From: Effrenium voratum
Lineage: Eukaryota > Sar > Dinophyceae > Suessiales > Symbiodiniaceae
DNA: 64,000 bases
NCBI GenBank assembly: GCA_963377175.1
Contig: CAUJNA010003802.1
Coordinates: forward strand, 264,501 to 328,500
Direction of reading: 5' to 3'
This document shows, piece after piece, positions 63,640-64,000 of this stretch. Within the stretch, counting starts at the first letter, position 1; every line of letters begins with the position of its first letter. The translations under genes were made by a program, and so were the position numbers. The notes beneath the pieces are model-generated. The model was not told the origin of the DNA. It was given only the letters and a program-made list of their open reading frames with translations, and ran no database searches.

Positions 63640-64000
63640 TGGGGACAGGTATGCGTAATGCAGATGTGGATTATTATTGCTTATGTGGTGTGGTGCGCCC
63701 ACCAACAGCAATACATATATTCACTCCGATGTTGATTGCGGCACGATGCGGGCTAGTCCCCATCTATTGCTTGCGTCTCATCAATGTCATTGCGATGGAA
63801 CGACTCTACGTCATGATATGATTTCATGCGTCCAAGATGAATGGATGTGTATACATTTACATATTCCGACGACTATGACATTCCGGATATTCATGGATGG
63901 AACTATTACCTCATGGATGATTTCCTTTTCATTATATATATATATATATTATTCATGGTACCTGGAATGGCTATGTTTTGCATGTATTGCTCGCCAAATC
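63640..64000. other. AT-rich unassigned sequence
   Basis: Composition drops sharply; a TATATATA run lies at about 63933-63950. No gene seen. The words ATGGATG, CATGG and ATTCATGG recur. Confidence 0.5.

Noticed and set aside
1..64000. Bacterial or viral origin with dense operons
   Set aside because: Low gene density, introns, retrotransposon nest, microsatellites and telomere-like words indicate a eukaryotic nuclear genome.

Overview
The window looks like nuclear DNA of a dinoflagellate. Three things point there: (i) a multi-exon gene whose introns repeatedly start AG|GC and end AG; (ii) degraded copies of a LINE-like reverse transcriptase family and a Ty1/copia Gag that I associate with dinoflagellate genomes (recognised from memory, not searched); (iii) scattered TTTAGGG-type telomere-like words (AAACCCTAA). 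No bacterial operon structure, rRNA, tRNA or CRISPR was seen. Most of the window is repeats and transposons.

Layout. 1-2.3 kb: nothing recognised. 2.5-4.0 kb: a minisatellite of about 77 bp period. 5.2-10.7 kb (minus): a host gene encoding a J-domain followed by ankyrin repeats, rebuilt from at least seven exons; further candidate exons lie up to 12.96 kb. 13.3-20.4 kb (minus): remnants of LINE-like retroposons, one with a RING-like N-terminal zinc region and a CAG/CTG tract. 20.4-27.1 kb: mostly unassigned DNA with telomere-like words.

27.1-62.2 kb is a nested transposon block. The outer host is a Ty1/copia element (5' LTR end, tRNA-iMet-type primer site, broken Gag, RNase H, 3' LTR end). 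Three tyrosine-recombinase (YR) retroelements, all coding on the minus strand, are inserted in it. YR-I is 27355-35907 (8.55 kb), YR-II 36048-49138 (13.1 kb) and YR-III 52311-62037 (9.7 kb). A fourth terminus, YR-IV, lies outside the nest at 63032-63622. In coding sense YR-I to III share the layout A1 - genes - B1 - A2 - B2 (split direct repeats, as in Ngaro/PAT-like elements; B2 of YR-III is truncated). They start and end with GC(G/C)...TAA on the sense strand, and YR-II sits in copia gag without a target-site duplication.

The common gene order is YR, CCCH-zinc-finger Gag, then a polyprotein with a methyltransferase-like domain in front of RT and RNase H. YR-II and YR-III add conserved accessory ORFs: a Pro-rich protein with a C-terminal Cys/His cluster and a small membrane protein. 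YR-III has lost its recombinase. YR-I is nearly intact; a 26-bp tandem duplication breaks its recombinase frame.

The most unusual signals are a G-quadruplex motif at the A2/B2 boundary of the elements, spliced-leader-like sequence inside the A repeats, the N-terminal methyltransferase-like domain, and element-specific saturation with one short word (CTAC in copia, ATGC in YR-II, AAGGC in YR-III).
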